The notes beneath the pieces were generated by a model. That model saw only the letters and a list, made by a program, of their open reading frames with translations. It was not told where the DNA came from and made no database searches. 14,277 nt of DNA from JBFHNV01 sp965365655. GTDB taxonomy: Bacteria > Pseudomonadota > Gammaproteobacteria > HK1. Where the stretch lies: assembly GCA_965365655.1 (NCBI GenBank), contig CBDUCN010000111.1, positions 1-14,277 of the forward strand, given 5' to 3'. The position numbers and the translations under genes are program-made. Of this stretch, positions 7,432-14,277 are shown piece after piece; position 1 is the stretch's first letter, and the number at the start of each line of letters is the position of its first letter.

Positions 7432-7579
7432 CTGAAGCCGTCACGAACATGCTCACGCGCGCTGCCTGTGTCCGCACACGGACCTTCCACGGCCGGCGCC
7501 TCGCCGGGGCTGGCCCTCGCGCTCAGCAGGCATCCGCGCGCGCCGTTCTTTCCGAACGCGTCGACAAGCACGCAATCGT

Positions 7580-7595
7580 AGCGCCCCCGGGCGCT
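7580..7595. repeat. Inverted repeat AGCGCCC-CC-GGGCGCT
   Basis: Two perfect 7-bp arms flank a 2-bp centre, about 90 bp downstream of the TPR gene stop and 150 bp upstream of the -24 box candidate at 7416-7431. Its right half, CCCGGGCGCT (7586-7595), occurs again at 277-286, upstream of the other sigma-54 promoter match. It could be an activator binding site or part of an mRNA 3' hairpin; there is no T-tract. In DNA this GC-rich, chance is a real alternative. Confidence 0.33.
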
Positions 7596-7684
7596 CGGCA
7601 CGAACCGCCGGCGTGCATCAGCGCGGCGCCGCGCCCTGCGCGGGGCCGTGATCACGACGCGCGGACGGTGCGCCGCCCCGACGC

Positions 7685-8434
7685 TCAGCGTGCGCCGGCA
7701 TCGGCCGGGACCGCCGTGCCGACCGCGCGCAGCGAGCCGTCCTCCCCCGCCCGGGCCGGAGCCGGCGCGGAACCGCCCGCGTCCCCGGGCGCCGGCGCGC
7801 CCGCCGACTGCCACTCCCACAGCGCGGACCGTGCCCGGGTCACGAAGGGGTCGTCGGGCGGCGCGAGGTGCACGAAGGAGCGCATCGCGCCGAGCGCCGC
7901 CGGCATGTCGCCCAGCTCCTCGCTGGCCACTCCGAGCCCGTAGTAGGCATTGGCCTGCGACGGACGCAGCTCGATCGCGGCGATGAAGAAATCGCGCGCC
8001 GCGCCCGGACGCTGCTGTGCCAGCAGCGCGTAGCCCATGTTCACGTGCGCCTCGGGAAGCCGCGGCGCGAGACGCAGCACCTCGTGGAAGGCCACGGCCG
8101 CGTACTCGGGCTGGCGCGCGTGCAGCAACGCGACGCCGCGCTGGAAGTGCTGGGCCACGGCGTGCTCGAGGCGCGGATCGGCGCCTGCCGCAGCCGCGGC
8201 CGCAGGCGCCGCGCGGGGGGCCTCCTCCGCAGCGTGGGCGGCGCCGTCCGCCGCGCGCGTCGCGCGCGCATCCGGCACGTCGCCGGCGGGATGCGGCGCG
8301 TCGTCCGCAACGGGCCGCGCGGCGCGCTCGAGCCCCAGCCCCAGCGCCGCCACCGCGACCACCACGGCGGCCGCCGCGGCCCAGCGCGCCGGTCCGGGCG
8401 CGCGGTAGCGCTGGTGTGCGCGCGTACGCTCCAT
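7685..8434 (-). CDS. Membrane-anchored TPR protein, probable cytochrome c assembly partner
   Basis: A 249-aa protein. A basic N-terminus and one membrane helix (about 18-35) place the rest in the periplasm. A low-complexity Ala-rich linker (about 40-88) leads to three tetratricopeptide repeats (about 94-195) with the usual Gly/Ala/Pro pattern (for example NMGYALLAQQ and AYYGLGVASEEL). The tail is Ala/Gly/Pro-rich. There is no CXXCH. The ATG at 8434 shares one base with the CcsA-like stop (TGATG) and follows AAGGGG, so translation is coupled. TPR proteins such as NrfG and CcmI/CcmH present apocytochromes to haem ligases. The position next to ResB- and CcsA-like genes suggests the same job for the 11-haem cytochrome, which is inference from context. 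It is the last gene of the operon before a 563-bp gap. Confidence 0.85.
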   Translation of the reverse strand: MERTRAHQRYRAPGPARWAAAAAVVVAVAALGLGLERAARPVADDAPHPAGDVPDARATRAADGAAHAAEEAPRAAPAAAAAAGADPRLEHAVAQHFQRGVALLHARQPEYAAVAFHEVLRLAPRLPEAHVNMGYALLAQQRPGAARDFFIAAIELRPSQANAYYGLGVASEELGDMPAALGAMRSFVHLAPPDDPFVTRARSALWEWQSAGAPAPGDAGGSAPAPARAGEDGSLRAVGTAVPADAGAR

Positions 8435-9231
8435 CAGAAGATCCCCTTGTGCGCGGCCACGCTCACGAAGGGCACGCCGAGGAAGGTCAGCACCGCGAGG
8501 ACGAACACGAGCACGATCCCGCACCATCCCACTGCCGGCGGCGGCTTCCAGGTCACGCGCAGGTGCAGCACCGCGCCGGTGACCAGCCAGTTCACGAACG
8601 ACCAGGTCTCCAGCGGGTCCCAGCCCCAGAAGCGGCCCCACGCGTCGCGCGCCCACGCCGCGCCGGCCACGATCATCAGCGTCTGGAACACGAAGGCCAG
8701 CGCCAGCAGCCGCCACGCCGCGGCATCCGCGGCCGCGATCCCGACGGTGCGCGGCACGCGTCCGGCCGCGCAGACCACGGCGAGGCCGGCGGCGGCCAGG
8801 GACGCCGCGAGGAAGACCTTGCCGGTGCCCACGTGGACCCACAGCCAGGGATTGTCGAAGGTCGCGGGCAGCGGCACGTGCGCCGGCGACACGACGAGGT
8901 TCCAGGTCGCGAGCACGATCAGCACCGGCAGCACGACCACCGCACCCGGGCGCACCGCGGGCACGCGCCAGTAGGCCACGGCATAGAACAGCCCGAGGCT
9001 GAACAGGTTGCTCAGCAGCACCTCGAACAGCGTGATGAACGGGCCTTGCCCCACGCGCAGCCAGCGGTGCGCGAGCGCGAGCGCGAGCAGCACGACCGCG
9101 AGCCACATCGCGGCCAACACCTGTCGGTCCCGCGACGTCACCCGCTCGGTGCGGCGCAGGGCGACGGCCGCGCTGGCCGAGTAGCCCGCGAGCGCGCCCC
9201 ACAGCCAGAGCACCTCAGGCACCGGCAGCAC
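8434..9231 (-). CDS. ccsA: CcsA/ResC-like System II cytochrome c haem transporter/ligase subunit
   Basis: A 265-aa polytopic membrane protein, about eight helices. The diagnostic Trp-rich haem-handling motif is present at 198-208 (WGRFWGWDPLE), followed by the TW-SFVNWLV region. Candidate haem-ligand histidines are H55, H133 (in WLWVHVG, before the WWD loop), H223 (in LHLR, after it) and H261 near the C-terminus, the pattern known for CcsA-type proteins. In this family the protein exports haem and joins it to CXXCH thiols outside the inner membrane, together with CcsB/ResB. The start is uncertain: a GTG at 9231 overlaps the ResB-like gene by 17 nt and gives a sensible first helix; GTGs at 9222 and 9213 are alternatives. 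The C-terminus ends AHKGIF instead of the more familiar HSY-like ending. Its place behind a multihaem cytochrome gene suggests a dedicated rather than general biogenesis role. Confidence 0.92.
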   Translation of the reverse strand: MLPVPEVLWLWGALAGYSASAAVALRRTERVTSRDRQVLAAMWLAVVLLALALAHRWLRVGQGPFITLFEVLLSNLFSLGLFYAVAYWRVPAVRPGAVVVLPVLIVLATWNLVVSPAHVPLPATFDNPWLWVHVGTGKVFLAASLAAAGLAVVCAAGRVPRTVGIAAADAAAWRLLALAFVFQTLMIVAGAAWARDAWGRFWGWDPLETWSFVNWLVTGAVLHLRVTWKPPPAVGWCGIVLVFVLAVLTFLGVPFVSVAAHKGIF

Positions 9232-10219
9232 GAGCCCGTCCCAGCCGTGCGCCGGCGCCCGCCGGCGCCGGCAGCGCGACGAAGAAGTGCGCGGCGAGGG
9301 CCAGCGCGCCGACGATGCCGCTCGCGAGCAGCCACGGCAGCGTCGGGTCATACGCGATGCGGTAGCCCATCCACGTCGTTGGCCGGTCGTAGCGCAGACG
9401 TCCGCCGCGAAGCGCGATCCACTCCCCCGGAGCAAGGCGACGCTCGCCGCCCGGATGGCGCACGACCAGGGGCAGGTCCGGCGCGACCGCCGCGCCGTCG
9501 AAGCGCCAGCGCCCGTCCGCGGGCGCCGCCGGCACCGCGAGCTCGAACGAGACGGCCTCACCGGCCGGCGTGCGCCACTCGCGCACCTGCTTCCAGTCGT
9601 TCAGCGGGTAGGACGGAAAGTGCACCGCGCCGCGCTCCGCGGGCGCGCCGTCGGCGAGCCAGGTCAGCACCGCCGCGTAGCCCTTGTTCGAGCTCGTGTA
9701 GACGCGAAAGCCGCCCTGCACCAGGGGGCGGGTGTCGCCCACCGTCTGCGTGCGCAGCGCGCCGTCCTCGTCCGGCACCGCGACCGTGCTCAGCGTGCGC
9801 CCACGCACCAGCCCCGGCGCATAGTCCACCGTGAAGCCGCGCTGCACGAACGCGAGCTCCGCGAGGCGGCCCTCGGGGTGCCACGCGCCGCGCTCGGTCA
9901 CGGTCGCCGCGGCCGGCTCGAAGGGCTCGCCGGACAGCACCTCCACGCGGGCCTCCAGCCCCGTGAGCAGCGCCGCGACGGACAGCCCCATCGCCGCGAG
10001 CAGGCACAGGTGGAACGCGAGCAGCGGCAGCTGGCGCCGGAAGCGCGGATGCGTGGCCAGCGCGGCGAGCAGGTTCACGGTGAGAACCGTGAGCGGCAGC
10101 GCGAGCAGCCAGCGCGGGAGCGCGTCCAGCGAGTAGCTCGCCACCACGCAGGCAGCGAGCGCGAGCATGACCGGGAAGGTGATGGCCAGCGAGCCGAGCG
10201 GGGCGAGCAGACGCTTCAC
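9215..10219 (-). CDS. resB: ResB/CcsB-like cytochrome c biogenesis protein
   Basis: A 334-aa protein with the ResB layout: three N-terminal helices (about 8-28, 36-55 and 65-87), a large periplasmic domain (about 90-292) and one C-terminal helix (about 294-316). His70 in the third helix and His311 in the last helix are candidate haem ligands. It contains the ResB-like phrases GGFRVYTSSNKGY and GYRIAYDP. ResB/CcsB works with CcsA as the System II cytochrome c synthetase, holding apocytochrome and haem. It is at the short end for ResB, as in copies that accompany multihaem cytochrome genes. The GTG at 10219 overlaps the stop of the 11-haem cytochrome as GTGA. There is no CcdA or ResA-like thiol reductase in the window, so thiol reduction must come from elsewhere. 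The call rests on topology and local phrases, supported by the adjacent CcsA-like gene. Confidence 0.88.
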   Translation of the reverse strand: MKRLLAPLGSLAITFPVMLALAACVVASYSLDALPRWLLALPLTVLTVNLLAALATHPRFRRQLPLLAFHLCLLAAMGLSVAALLTGLEARVEVLSGEPFEPAAATVTERGAWHPEGRLAELAFVQRGFTVDYAPGLVRGRTLSTVAVPDEDGALRTQTVGDTRPLVQGGFRVYTSSNKGYAAVLTWLADGAPAERGAVHFPSYPLNDWKQVREWRTPAGEAVSFELAVPAAPADGRWRFDGAAVAPDLPLVVRHPGGERRLAPGEWIALRGGRLRYDRPTTWMGYRIAYDPTLPWLLASGIVGALALAAHFFVALPAPAGAGARLGRARAAGA

Positions 10220-12657
10220 GGCGGGTTCTCGCACACGTTGCGCATCCAGTCGCGGCCGATGCCCTGCTGTCCGCTGGCCGAGCCGCAGTTGGTCTCGGTC
10301 CAGTTGCCGCTGGTCGCGAAGGTGCGCACCTTCAGCTTCGCGTTGAGGTAGTAGGGCTGCTGGTTCAACACGGAGCCGCTGTTGTTGATCGTCACCTCGG
10401 TGCCCGCGGGCAGCCCGGCCTCGGGACCCACGTCGTTCAGATTCACCAGCAGCGCCTTGTTCTTCCAGCCGTGGGGGACCGCGACGTGACACCACATGCA
10501 GCGAAGGTTCCTGCCGAGCCGCTTCGCATGGAACGCATGCAGGTTGGAGTCCCTGGGGCCGCCGAAGCCGCTCTCGAACCCCGCGCGGTCGCCCTCGTTC
10601 GCCTCGGTCGCGTAGTTCGTGTGATTGTGGCAGCGGAAGCACAGCCCCGAGTTGTTGTCGCCGGTCGCGGTGGTCCAGGTGCCCTTCAGGATGAACGCGT
10701 TGGTGGACCCGTGCGGCCCCCACGGGTTGCCGTCCTCGCCGCCCGGGGGAACCACCGTGCCCGGCGCGGTGTTGCTGCCGTGGCAGTCGCTGCAGTACAT
10801 GGTCTGCGCGCCGATGTTCGCGTTCCCGTTCCACGGCGCGAGGAACATGTTCGTGCTGGCGCTCATGTTGCGGATGCCGGCGGTGCGACCCGTGCTGCCG
10901 ATCACCGGGTGCCACGAGCGGTGGTTGTTGGTGGAGAAGCCGGAGCCCGCCCCGCTGTCGGGGGTCGTCACCTGGCCTCGGTGCGTGGTCGGCGCCTGGA
11001 ACTCCTTTGCCTGGTTGGTGTACTGCGTGAGGCCGTTGGTGCCGGCCGCCGTGCTGCCGCCGGAATCGCCCAGGTCCGGCCGGTTGCCGGTCGGGTACAG
11101 GTTGTTGTCGTCGAAACCGAAGTCCGAGTGGCACTTCAGGCAGATCTGGTACTCGCGCGTCACGTAGGGCTGACCCACCGCCGTGCTCGCGCCCGTGCCG
11201 CCGTCTCCGCGCCGCACCTCGTAGGTGTTCGGCAACAGGTGGAAGCTCGCGTCCAGCGCGTAGACCGGCTCCACGCCCCACGCGCCGCGCAGCACGCCGG
11301 ACGCGATGTTGGAATGCGTGGCCGAGTGATCGTGCGTGCCCGCGACGGTGGACCCGGTGCCGTTGAAGAGGCGGTTCTTCAGCACGCGGTGCGGGTTGTG
11401 GCAATCCGTGCACTCGGCGTGGCGGTTGGTGATGTTGGTGTCACCCAGCAGCACCGGCGTCTCCTCGCCGTCCGCGTTGTGCGGGTCGTGGCGCTCCTCG
11501 TTGGCCCGCTGGTCCGCGCTGGTGATCGGCATGTGGTACGGGCTCAGGAAGTCCGTCTTCACGTTCGGCACCTGGCCGGCGGACTGCAGGATGGTCTCCG
11601 CCGCGGTGGTGTGGCACTGGTAGCAGGTCTCCTCGAGCGCCGATTCGCCGCCGAGCTTCGGCGACCCGAGGGCGTCGGTGCCCTCGCGCAGCAGGCGGCG
11701 CGAGCCCTGCACCGTGTGGGTGTCGTGGCAGTTCAGGCAGCCCGCCTCCCAGACCCGGATGCCGGTGAAGAACTCCCGGGTCGCGGCCGCGGGGTTCGTG
11801 TACAGCTCGTTGGCGACGTTCGGGTCCGCGTGCGCCGACTGCGCCCAGGCCTGGCCCAGCTTGTCGTGGCAGGCCAGGCAGACCTGGTCGGTCGCCTGCT
11901 GGAACGCGCCGCCGGCGGGTGTGCCGATCTGGAACCGGTTCAGGCGCAGGAACTTCACCGAGTAGCCCAGCGTGTCGTCGCGGATGTGCGGATCGTGACA
12001 GCTCGTGCACTCCAGCTTGCCCGTCTGCGGCGTGTCCCCTTCCAGCGGCACGACCGGACGGTTGCCGGATCCGCGCAGGCCGATGTGCGGCTCGAGGGTC
12101 GGGTCGCGCAGTTCCCCGTCGGCCAGCGCCAGCGCGCTGTCGTACGTGAAGGAGATGGGATGGTCGTTGGTCAGGTCGACGCCGAGCCGGCGCGTGAATC
12201 CCGACTGCGCGCCCGCGCCCTCGGGCATCGTGCCGTCGAGCGCCGTGCCGGTCATCTGGATGCCGGTGCCCTGGCCGCTGCCCGGCGTCACGCTCACGGC
12301 CCCGATGGCGAGCGTTCCGTCGTGACACGACAGGCACAGCTTCGAGCTGCCCCCCGGCGTCGCCGCGATGTCGTCCGCATCGATGGTGTTCGAGGTGTAC
12401 GGCGTGTACGTCGCGCCGGAGAGCTGACGGTTCCACAGCGGTGCGTCGGGCACGTTCTCGGCGGCGTGCGGCGTGTGGCAGAACACGCAGATCTGGGTCT
12501 CGCTCACCGCACGCACCGGCCCCGGGCCGTTGGCGGAGAGGTTGTGCTTGGTGTTCGCGATGTCCGAGACGCGCGCCGCTCGGGCGTCCGGACCCACTGC
12601 GGCCAGCAGCGCGGCGAGCAGCAGCACGCGCAGCCCGATGTCGACGCTGCGGATCAC
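10216..12657 (-). CDS. Exported undecahaem (11 CXXCH) c-type cytochrome, doubled-CXXCH family
   Basis: An 813-aa protein. The signal peptide (1-27, cleavage after DARA) shows export. Eleven CXXCH motifs lie at residues 57, 108, 217, 260, 307, 345, 416, 506, 622, 673 and 720. Most pair up as doubled-CXXCH units, and the first motif of four units reads CHTPH, CHDPH, CHDTH or CHNPH, the mark of the paired-CXXCH cytochromes. The eleventh motif (CMWCH) is unpaired and is followed by a haem-free C-terminal region of about 90 residues with two extra cysteines (C791, C809) that could form a disulfide. Long Gly/Ser/Thr/Asn-rich stretches between haems suggest an exposed, perhaps surface, protein. There is no lipobox. 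The GTG at 12657 overlaps the NHL gene stop (GTGA) and begins the signal peptide; GGGGGAG lies just upstream. Likely role: long-range electron transfer across or outside the outer membrane (inference). Confidence 0.93.
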   Translation of the reverse strand: MIRSVDIGLRVLLLAALLAAVGPDARAARVSDIANTKHNLSANGPGPVRAVSETQICVFCHTPHAAENVPDAPLWNRQLSGATYTPYTSNTIDADDIAATPGGSSKLCLSCHDGTLAIGAVSVTPGSGQGTGIQMTGTALDGTMPEGAGAQSGFTRRLGVDLTNDHPISFTYDSALALADGELRDPTLEPHIGLRGSGNRPVVPLEGDTPQTGKLECTSCHDPHIRDDTLGYSVKFLRLNRFQIGTPAGGAFQQATDQVCLACHDKLGQAWAQSAHADPNVANELYTNPAAATREFFTGIRVWEAGCLNCHDTHTVQGSRRLLREGTDALGSPKLGGESALEETCYQCHTTAAETILQSAGQVPNVKTDFLSPYHMPITSADQRANEERHDPHNADGEETPVLLGDTNITNRHAECTDCHNPHRVLKNRLFNGTGSTVAGTHDHSATHSNIASGVLRGAWGVEPVYALDASFHLLPNTYEVRRGDGGTGASTAVGQPYVTREYQICLKCHSDFGFDDNNLYPTGNRPDLGDSGGSTAAGTNGLTQYTNQAKEFQAPTTHRGQVTTPDSGAGSGFSTNNHRSWHPVIGSTGRTAGIRNMSASTNMFLAPWNGNANIGAQTMYCSDCHGSNTAPGTVVPPGGEDGNPWGPHGSTNAFILKGTWTTATGDNNSGLCFRCHNHTNYATEANEGDRAGFESGFGGPRDSNLHAFHAKRLGRNLRCMWCHVAVPHGWKNKALLVNLNDVGPEAGLPAGTEVTINNSGSVLNQQPYYLNAKLKVRTFATSGNWTETNCGSASGQQGIGRDWMRNVCENPP

Positions 12658-13724
12658 GACTCCCCCAGGAACTGGAAGATGGACACGCGCCCGTTGAACA
12701 TGTCCGCGACGTAGATGCGGTTGCCGCTGCCGGTCCATACGCCCGCCGGGAGATAGAAGCGCCCCGGTGCGCTGCCGGTACCGCCGATCGGGAGCAGGAA
12801 GCGGCCGTCGCGGTCGAAGATCAGCAGGTGGTCGTAGTACGTCTCGACGACGTACACGTGGCCCTCCTCGTCGACCGCAACGCCCTTGGGCCGCGCGAGA
12901 TTTCCGATGTAGAGGCCGCGCTCTCCGAGCAGCTGGGTCGCGTCTCCCTGCGTGTCGAAGACCTGCACGCGCGAGTTCAGCGTGTCGGTGACGTAGAGAT
13001 GCCCCTGCGCGAAGGAGATGTGGGTGGGCGCGTTCAGCTCCCCTAGCGAGCTGCCGGATCGGCCCACGTAGTCCTGCAGGTTGCCGGCCTCGTCGAACAC
13101 CTTGACGTCGTTGCCGCGCGTGTCCGCCACGTAGATCAGACCGCGCACCGGGTCGCGGGCGATGCCGGTCGGGCGCACCAGGACGTCGTCGCCGAAGTGC
13201 CCCAGCGGCGTTCCCTCGCGGTCGAACCGGAACACGGCGCCGAGCTCGGCGTCGGTCACCAGCACGCTGCCGTCACCCGCGATCGCGATGCCGATGGGTG
13301 CGACGAAGCGCTCGCCCGGGCGCGCGAACGCCCACAGGTCCAGCCGCCCGCCCAGCGGGTCGAACACGAACACCGCCTGGTGACTCACGTCGGTGACGTA
13401 CACACGGCCCGACACGTCCGTGATCCCGCTCTGCGGGCGCTGCAGCACCAGCGGCTTCTCCTCGTCCAGGCCGAGGCCGAGGATGAAGGCCAGCACCGTG
13501 GACGCGCGCACGCGCGAACCGCCGTCCGCGGGCTTGAAGTTGTTCTCGCCCGTGAGCTCGCCCACGTACGCGTAGCGGGCAAGGTCGGGCGCGGGAGGCC
13601 ACACGCGCGGCGCCGCGCCGGCCTCGACCTCGGATGCTCCGAGAGTCATCACCAGCGGCACGTCGCGGGCGCAGCCCGACAGCAGCAGCACCAGCGCCGC
13701 GCCCGCAACGATGCGCGTCCTCAC
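12654..13724 (-). CDS. NHL-repeat six-bladed beta-propeller lipoprotein
   Basis: A 356-aa protein. The N-terminus is a lipoprotein signal with lipobox LSGC (C18); Ala at +2 predicts outer-membrane sorting. Residues about 100-352 hold six NHL-type blades with the repeated phrase (V/I)YV-x-(D/E) followed eight or so residues later by V-x-(V/I)F(D): near 108, 154, 197, 243, 290 and 337. It has no haem motif or catalytic signature. NHL propellers are protein-binding platforms, and NHL-repeat lipoproteins recur beside outer-surface multihaem cytochromes in Geobacter-type bacteria, so a docking or assembly role for the neighbouring 11-haem cytochrome is plausible but inferred. The GTG at 13724 overlaps the previous stop (GTGA); an adjacent GTG at 13727 is the alternative. 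The in-frame extension to 14093 overlaps the upstream cytochrome gene and is not protein-like. Confidence 0.92.
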   Translation of the reverse strand: MRTRIVAGAALVLLLSGCARDVPLVMTLGASEVEAGAAPRVWPPAPDLARYAYVGELTGENNFKPADGGSRVRASTVLAFILGLGLDEEKPLVLQRPQSGITDVSGRVYVTDVSHQAVFVFDPLGGRLDLWAFARPGERFVAPIGIAIAGDGSVLVTDAELGAVFRFDREGTPLGHFGDDVLVRPTGIARDPVRGLIYVADTRGNDVKVFDEAGNLQDYVGRSGSSLGELNAPTHISFAQGHLYVTDTLNSRVQVFDTQGDATQLLGERGLYIGNLARPKGVAVDEEGHVYVVETYYDHLLIFDRDGRFLLPIGGTGSAPGRFYLPAGVWTGSGNRIYVADMFNGRVSIFQFLGES

Positions 13725-14113
13725 CACCGTCCGGGCCCGAGCGTCTGGTGACCGCCGACGATGCGGCTCTTCTGCCCCGGCCGGCCGGAATGGCAGAGGT
13801 CGCAGTTCTCGGTGGTCCACGCGATCTCGCCGTTGTGGCACATGCCGCAGTACTTGCCCTCGGTGATCGCGGCCATCGTGATGTCGTTGGCTCCGGCACG
13901 CATCTTGAAGCCGAGCTCGTGGTGACAGACCTTGCAGCGGAAGCGGATGCGGTGGAACCAGTGCGGGAACACGACCGGGCGCATGCCCTCCTTGTCGGAG
14001 CGCTTGTTGATGATCACGTCCGCGTACTCCGCGTGCGCCAGCGTCGCCGCGGCGGCGAGCAGCACCGCGCCGGCGGCGCGCCACCCTGGCCATCGGCGGC
14101 GGCCGGCGCTCAC
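13721..14113 (-). CDS. Periplasmic c7-type triheme cytochrome
   Basis: A 130-aa protein with a signal peptide (1-28, cleavage after AHA) and a mature chain of about 102 residues. Three CXXCH motifs lie at 60-64 (CKVCH), 89-93 (CGMCH) and 104-108 (CDLCH). Non-motif histidines H51, H54 and H65 could serve as axial ligands, as in the c7/c3 class of small bis-histidine cytochromes. The pattern M-x-x-I-x-x-G-x-x-CG-x-CH-NG (from 80) is typical of the c7-type triheme domain. The protein would carry electrons in the periplasm to or from the large cytochrome. The GTG at 14113 overlaps the stop of the previous cytochrome gene (GTGA) and follows AAGGA by nine bases. It forms a tandem pair with that gene. 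Confidence 0.92.
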   Translation of the reverse strand: MSAGRRRWPGWRAAGAVLLAAAATLAHAEYADVIINKRSDKEGMRPVVFPHWFHRIRFRCKVCHHELGFKMRAGANDITMAAITEGKYCGMCHNGEIAWTTENCDLCHSGRPGQKSRIVGGHQTLGPGRW

Positions 14114-14277
14114 GGAGTGATGTCCTTGCGCGGCACGCTGTGGCAACGCCGGCACTCGGTCAGCGGGAACGCGACGGCGCCGTGGCAGCGCCCGCAGTGC
14201 CTGCCCTGGAGGATCGAGAACATGCTGACATCGGTCGCGCCGGCCTCGCGCTTGAAGATCTCGTCGTGGCAGTTCTC
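14110..14277 (-). CDS. C-terminal part of a c7-type triheme cytochrome (cut by right edge)
   Basis: The last 55 codons of a cytochrome gene that begins beyond the window. Two complete motifs are visible, CGRCH and CRRCH, and the window opens with E-N-C-H, which fits the end of a third CXXCH whose first cysteine codon is just off the edge. The phrases IFKREAG, SMFSILQG and CHGAVAFPLTEC follow the usual c7-type triheme pattern, so this is a second small cytochrome in tandem with the one at 13721-14113. Its TGA stop (14110-14112) overlaps the GTG start of that gene. The operon therefore extends to the right, and its promoter is not in this window. Confidence 0.88.
   Translation of the reverse strand, partial: ENCHDEIFKREAGATDVSMFSILQGRHCGRCHGAVAFPLTECRRCHSVPRKDITP

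Larger units (their letters stand above)
7122..7684. other. 563-bp intergenic region between the cytochrome operon and the sensor operon
   Basis: No credible gene is seen on either strand. Translations here are dominated by Arg, Ala, Gly and Pro, unlike the real genes. It holds a sigma-54 promoter candidate (7416-7431) and a good ribosome site (GGAGGA, 7128-7133) for the kinase. It also holds symmetric elements: GTCCG-CACA-CGGAC (7470-7483), AGCGCCC-CC-GGGCGCT (7580-7595), the 14-bp palindrome at 7621-7634 (GCGCGGCGCCGCGC) and CGTGATCACG (7647-7656). No hairpin is followed by a T-tract in the direction of transcription, so an intrinsic terminator for the cytochrome operon is not evident. Read-through into the kinase cannot be excluded. 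Confidence 0.6.

Noticed and set aside
7118..7477. Minus-strand open frame of 119 codons just before the kinase, ending in a GTGA overlap with the kinase start
   Set aside because: The overlap geometry copies the real operon junctions, but the peptide is mostly Ala/Arg/Gly/Pro without motifs, and third positions are less GC-biased than in the real genes. It also covers the sigma-54 candidate. I keep it as non-coding with some doubt.
7122..7820. Upstream extension of the kinase reading frame by 233 codons
   Set aside because: The extension overlaps the TPR gene end, reads as Arg/Ala/Gly low complexity, and the GGAGGA ribosome site supports the GTG at 7121.
10471..12714. Forward-strand open frame of 747 codons opposite the 11-haem cytochrome
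   Set aside because: No haem motif, signal or fold-like pattern. It is antisense to an unmistakable cytochrome gene, and its Arg/Val/Ala bias marks it as a shadow.
13725..14093. Long N-terminal extension of the NHL lipoprotein frame to 14093
   Set aside because: It would overlap nearly all of the triheme cytochrome gene and bury the lipoprotein signal. The GTG at 13724 restores a normal lipobox at the N-terminus.
1..14277. Mobile elements, CRISPR arrays, tRNA or rRNA genes
   Set aside because: I saw no transposase, spaced direct-repeat array, cloverleaf-like sequence or rRNA signature anywhere in the window.

Overview
This is a very GC-rich bacterial window. Every gene I can support lies on the minus strand, so it reads right to left. 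Near-total G/C third codon positions, many GTG starts, exported multiheme c-type cytochromes, an Lpp-type lipoprotein and a sigma-54 (NtrC-type) two-component system all point to a Gram-negative bacterium with anaerobic or metal/electrode-type respiration, most likely a proteobacterium. The sequence alone does not fix the genus.

Block A (14277 to 7685) is a cytochrome operon, entered in mid-gene at the right edge. In order: the tail of a c7-type triheme cytochrome, a complete c7-type triheme cytochrome, a six-bladed NHL-repeat lipoprotein, an 813-residue exported cytochrome with 11 CXXCH motifs, a ResB-like protein, a CcsA-like haem transporter/ligase, and a membrane-anchored TPR protein. The first four junctions are identical GTGA overlaps (the TGA stop shares bases with a GTG start). 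The last two are a 17-nt overlap and a TGATG. The operon thus makes a large multihaem conductor, small electron shuttles, a surface propeller and its own System II-type haem attachment machinery.

Block B (7684 to 7122) is a non-coding gap with several palindromes and a plausible sigma-54 promoter directed into block C.

Block C (7121 to 330) is regulatory and sensory: a three-PAS membrane histidine kinase, a sigma-54-dependent response regulator (1-nt gap), then two paralogous seven-bladed Reg_prop-type propellers. One is predicted secreted. The other is tethered by an N-terminal helix and an Ala/Pro-rich linker. Such propellers are normally the sensor half of hybrid histidine kinases; here they stand alone beside the kinase.

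Block D (329 to 1) is intergenic DNA with a very good sigma-54 promoter match (184-199), palindromes upstream of it, and the first 19 codons of the next gene at the left edge.

Working model (inference): the kinase and sigma-54 activator sense a respiratory cue, perhaps with the propellers, and control their own operon, the gene off the left edge and possibly the cytochrome operon. The combination of c7 cytochromes, NHL lipoprotein, doubled-CXXCH cytochrome, CcsBA-like pair and sigma-54 two-component system recalls Geobacter-type extracellular electron transfer loci.
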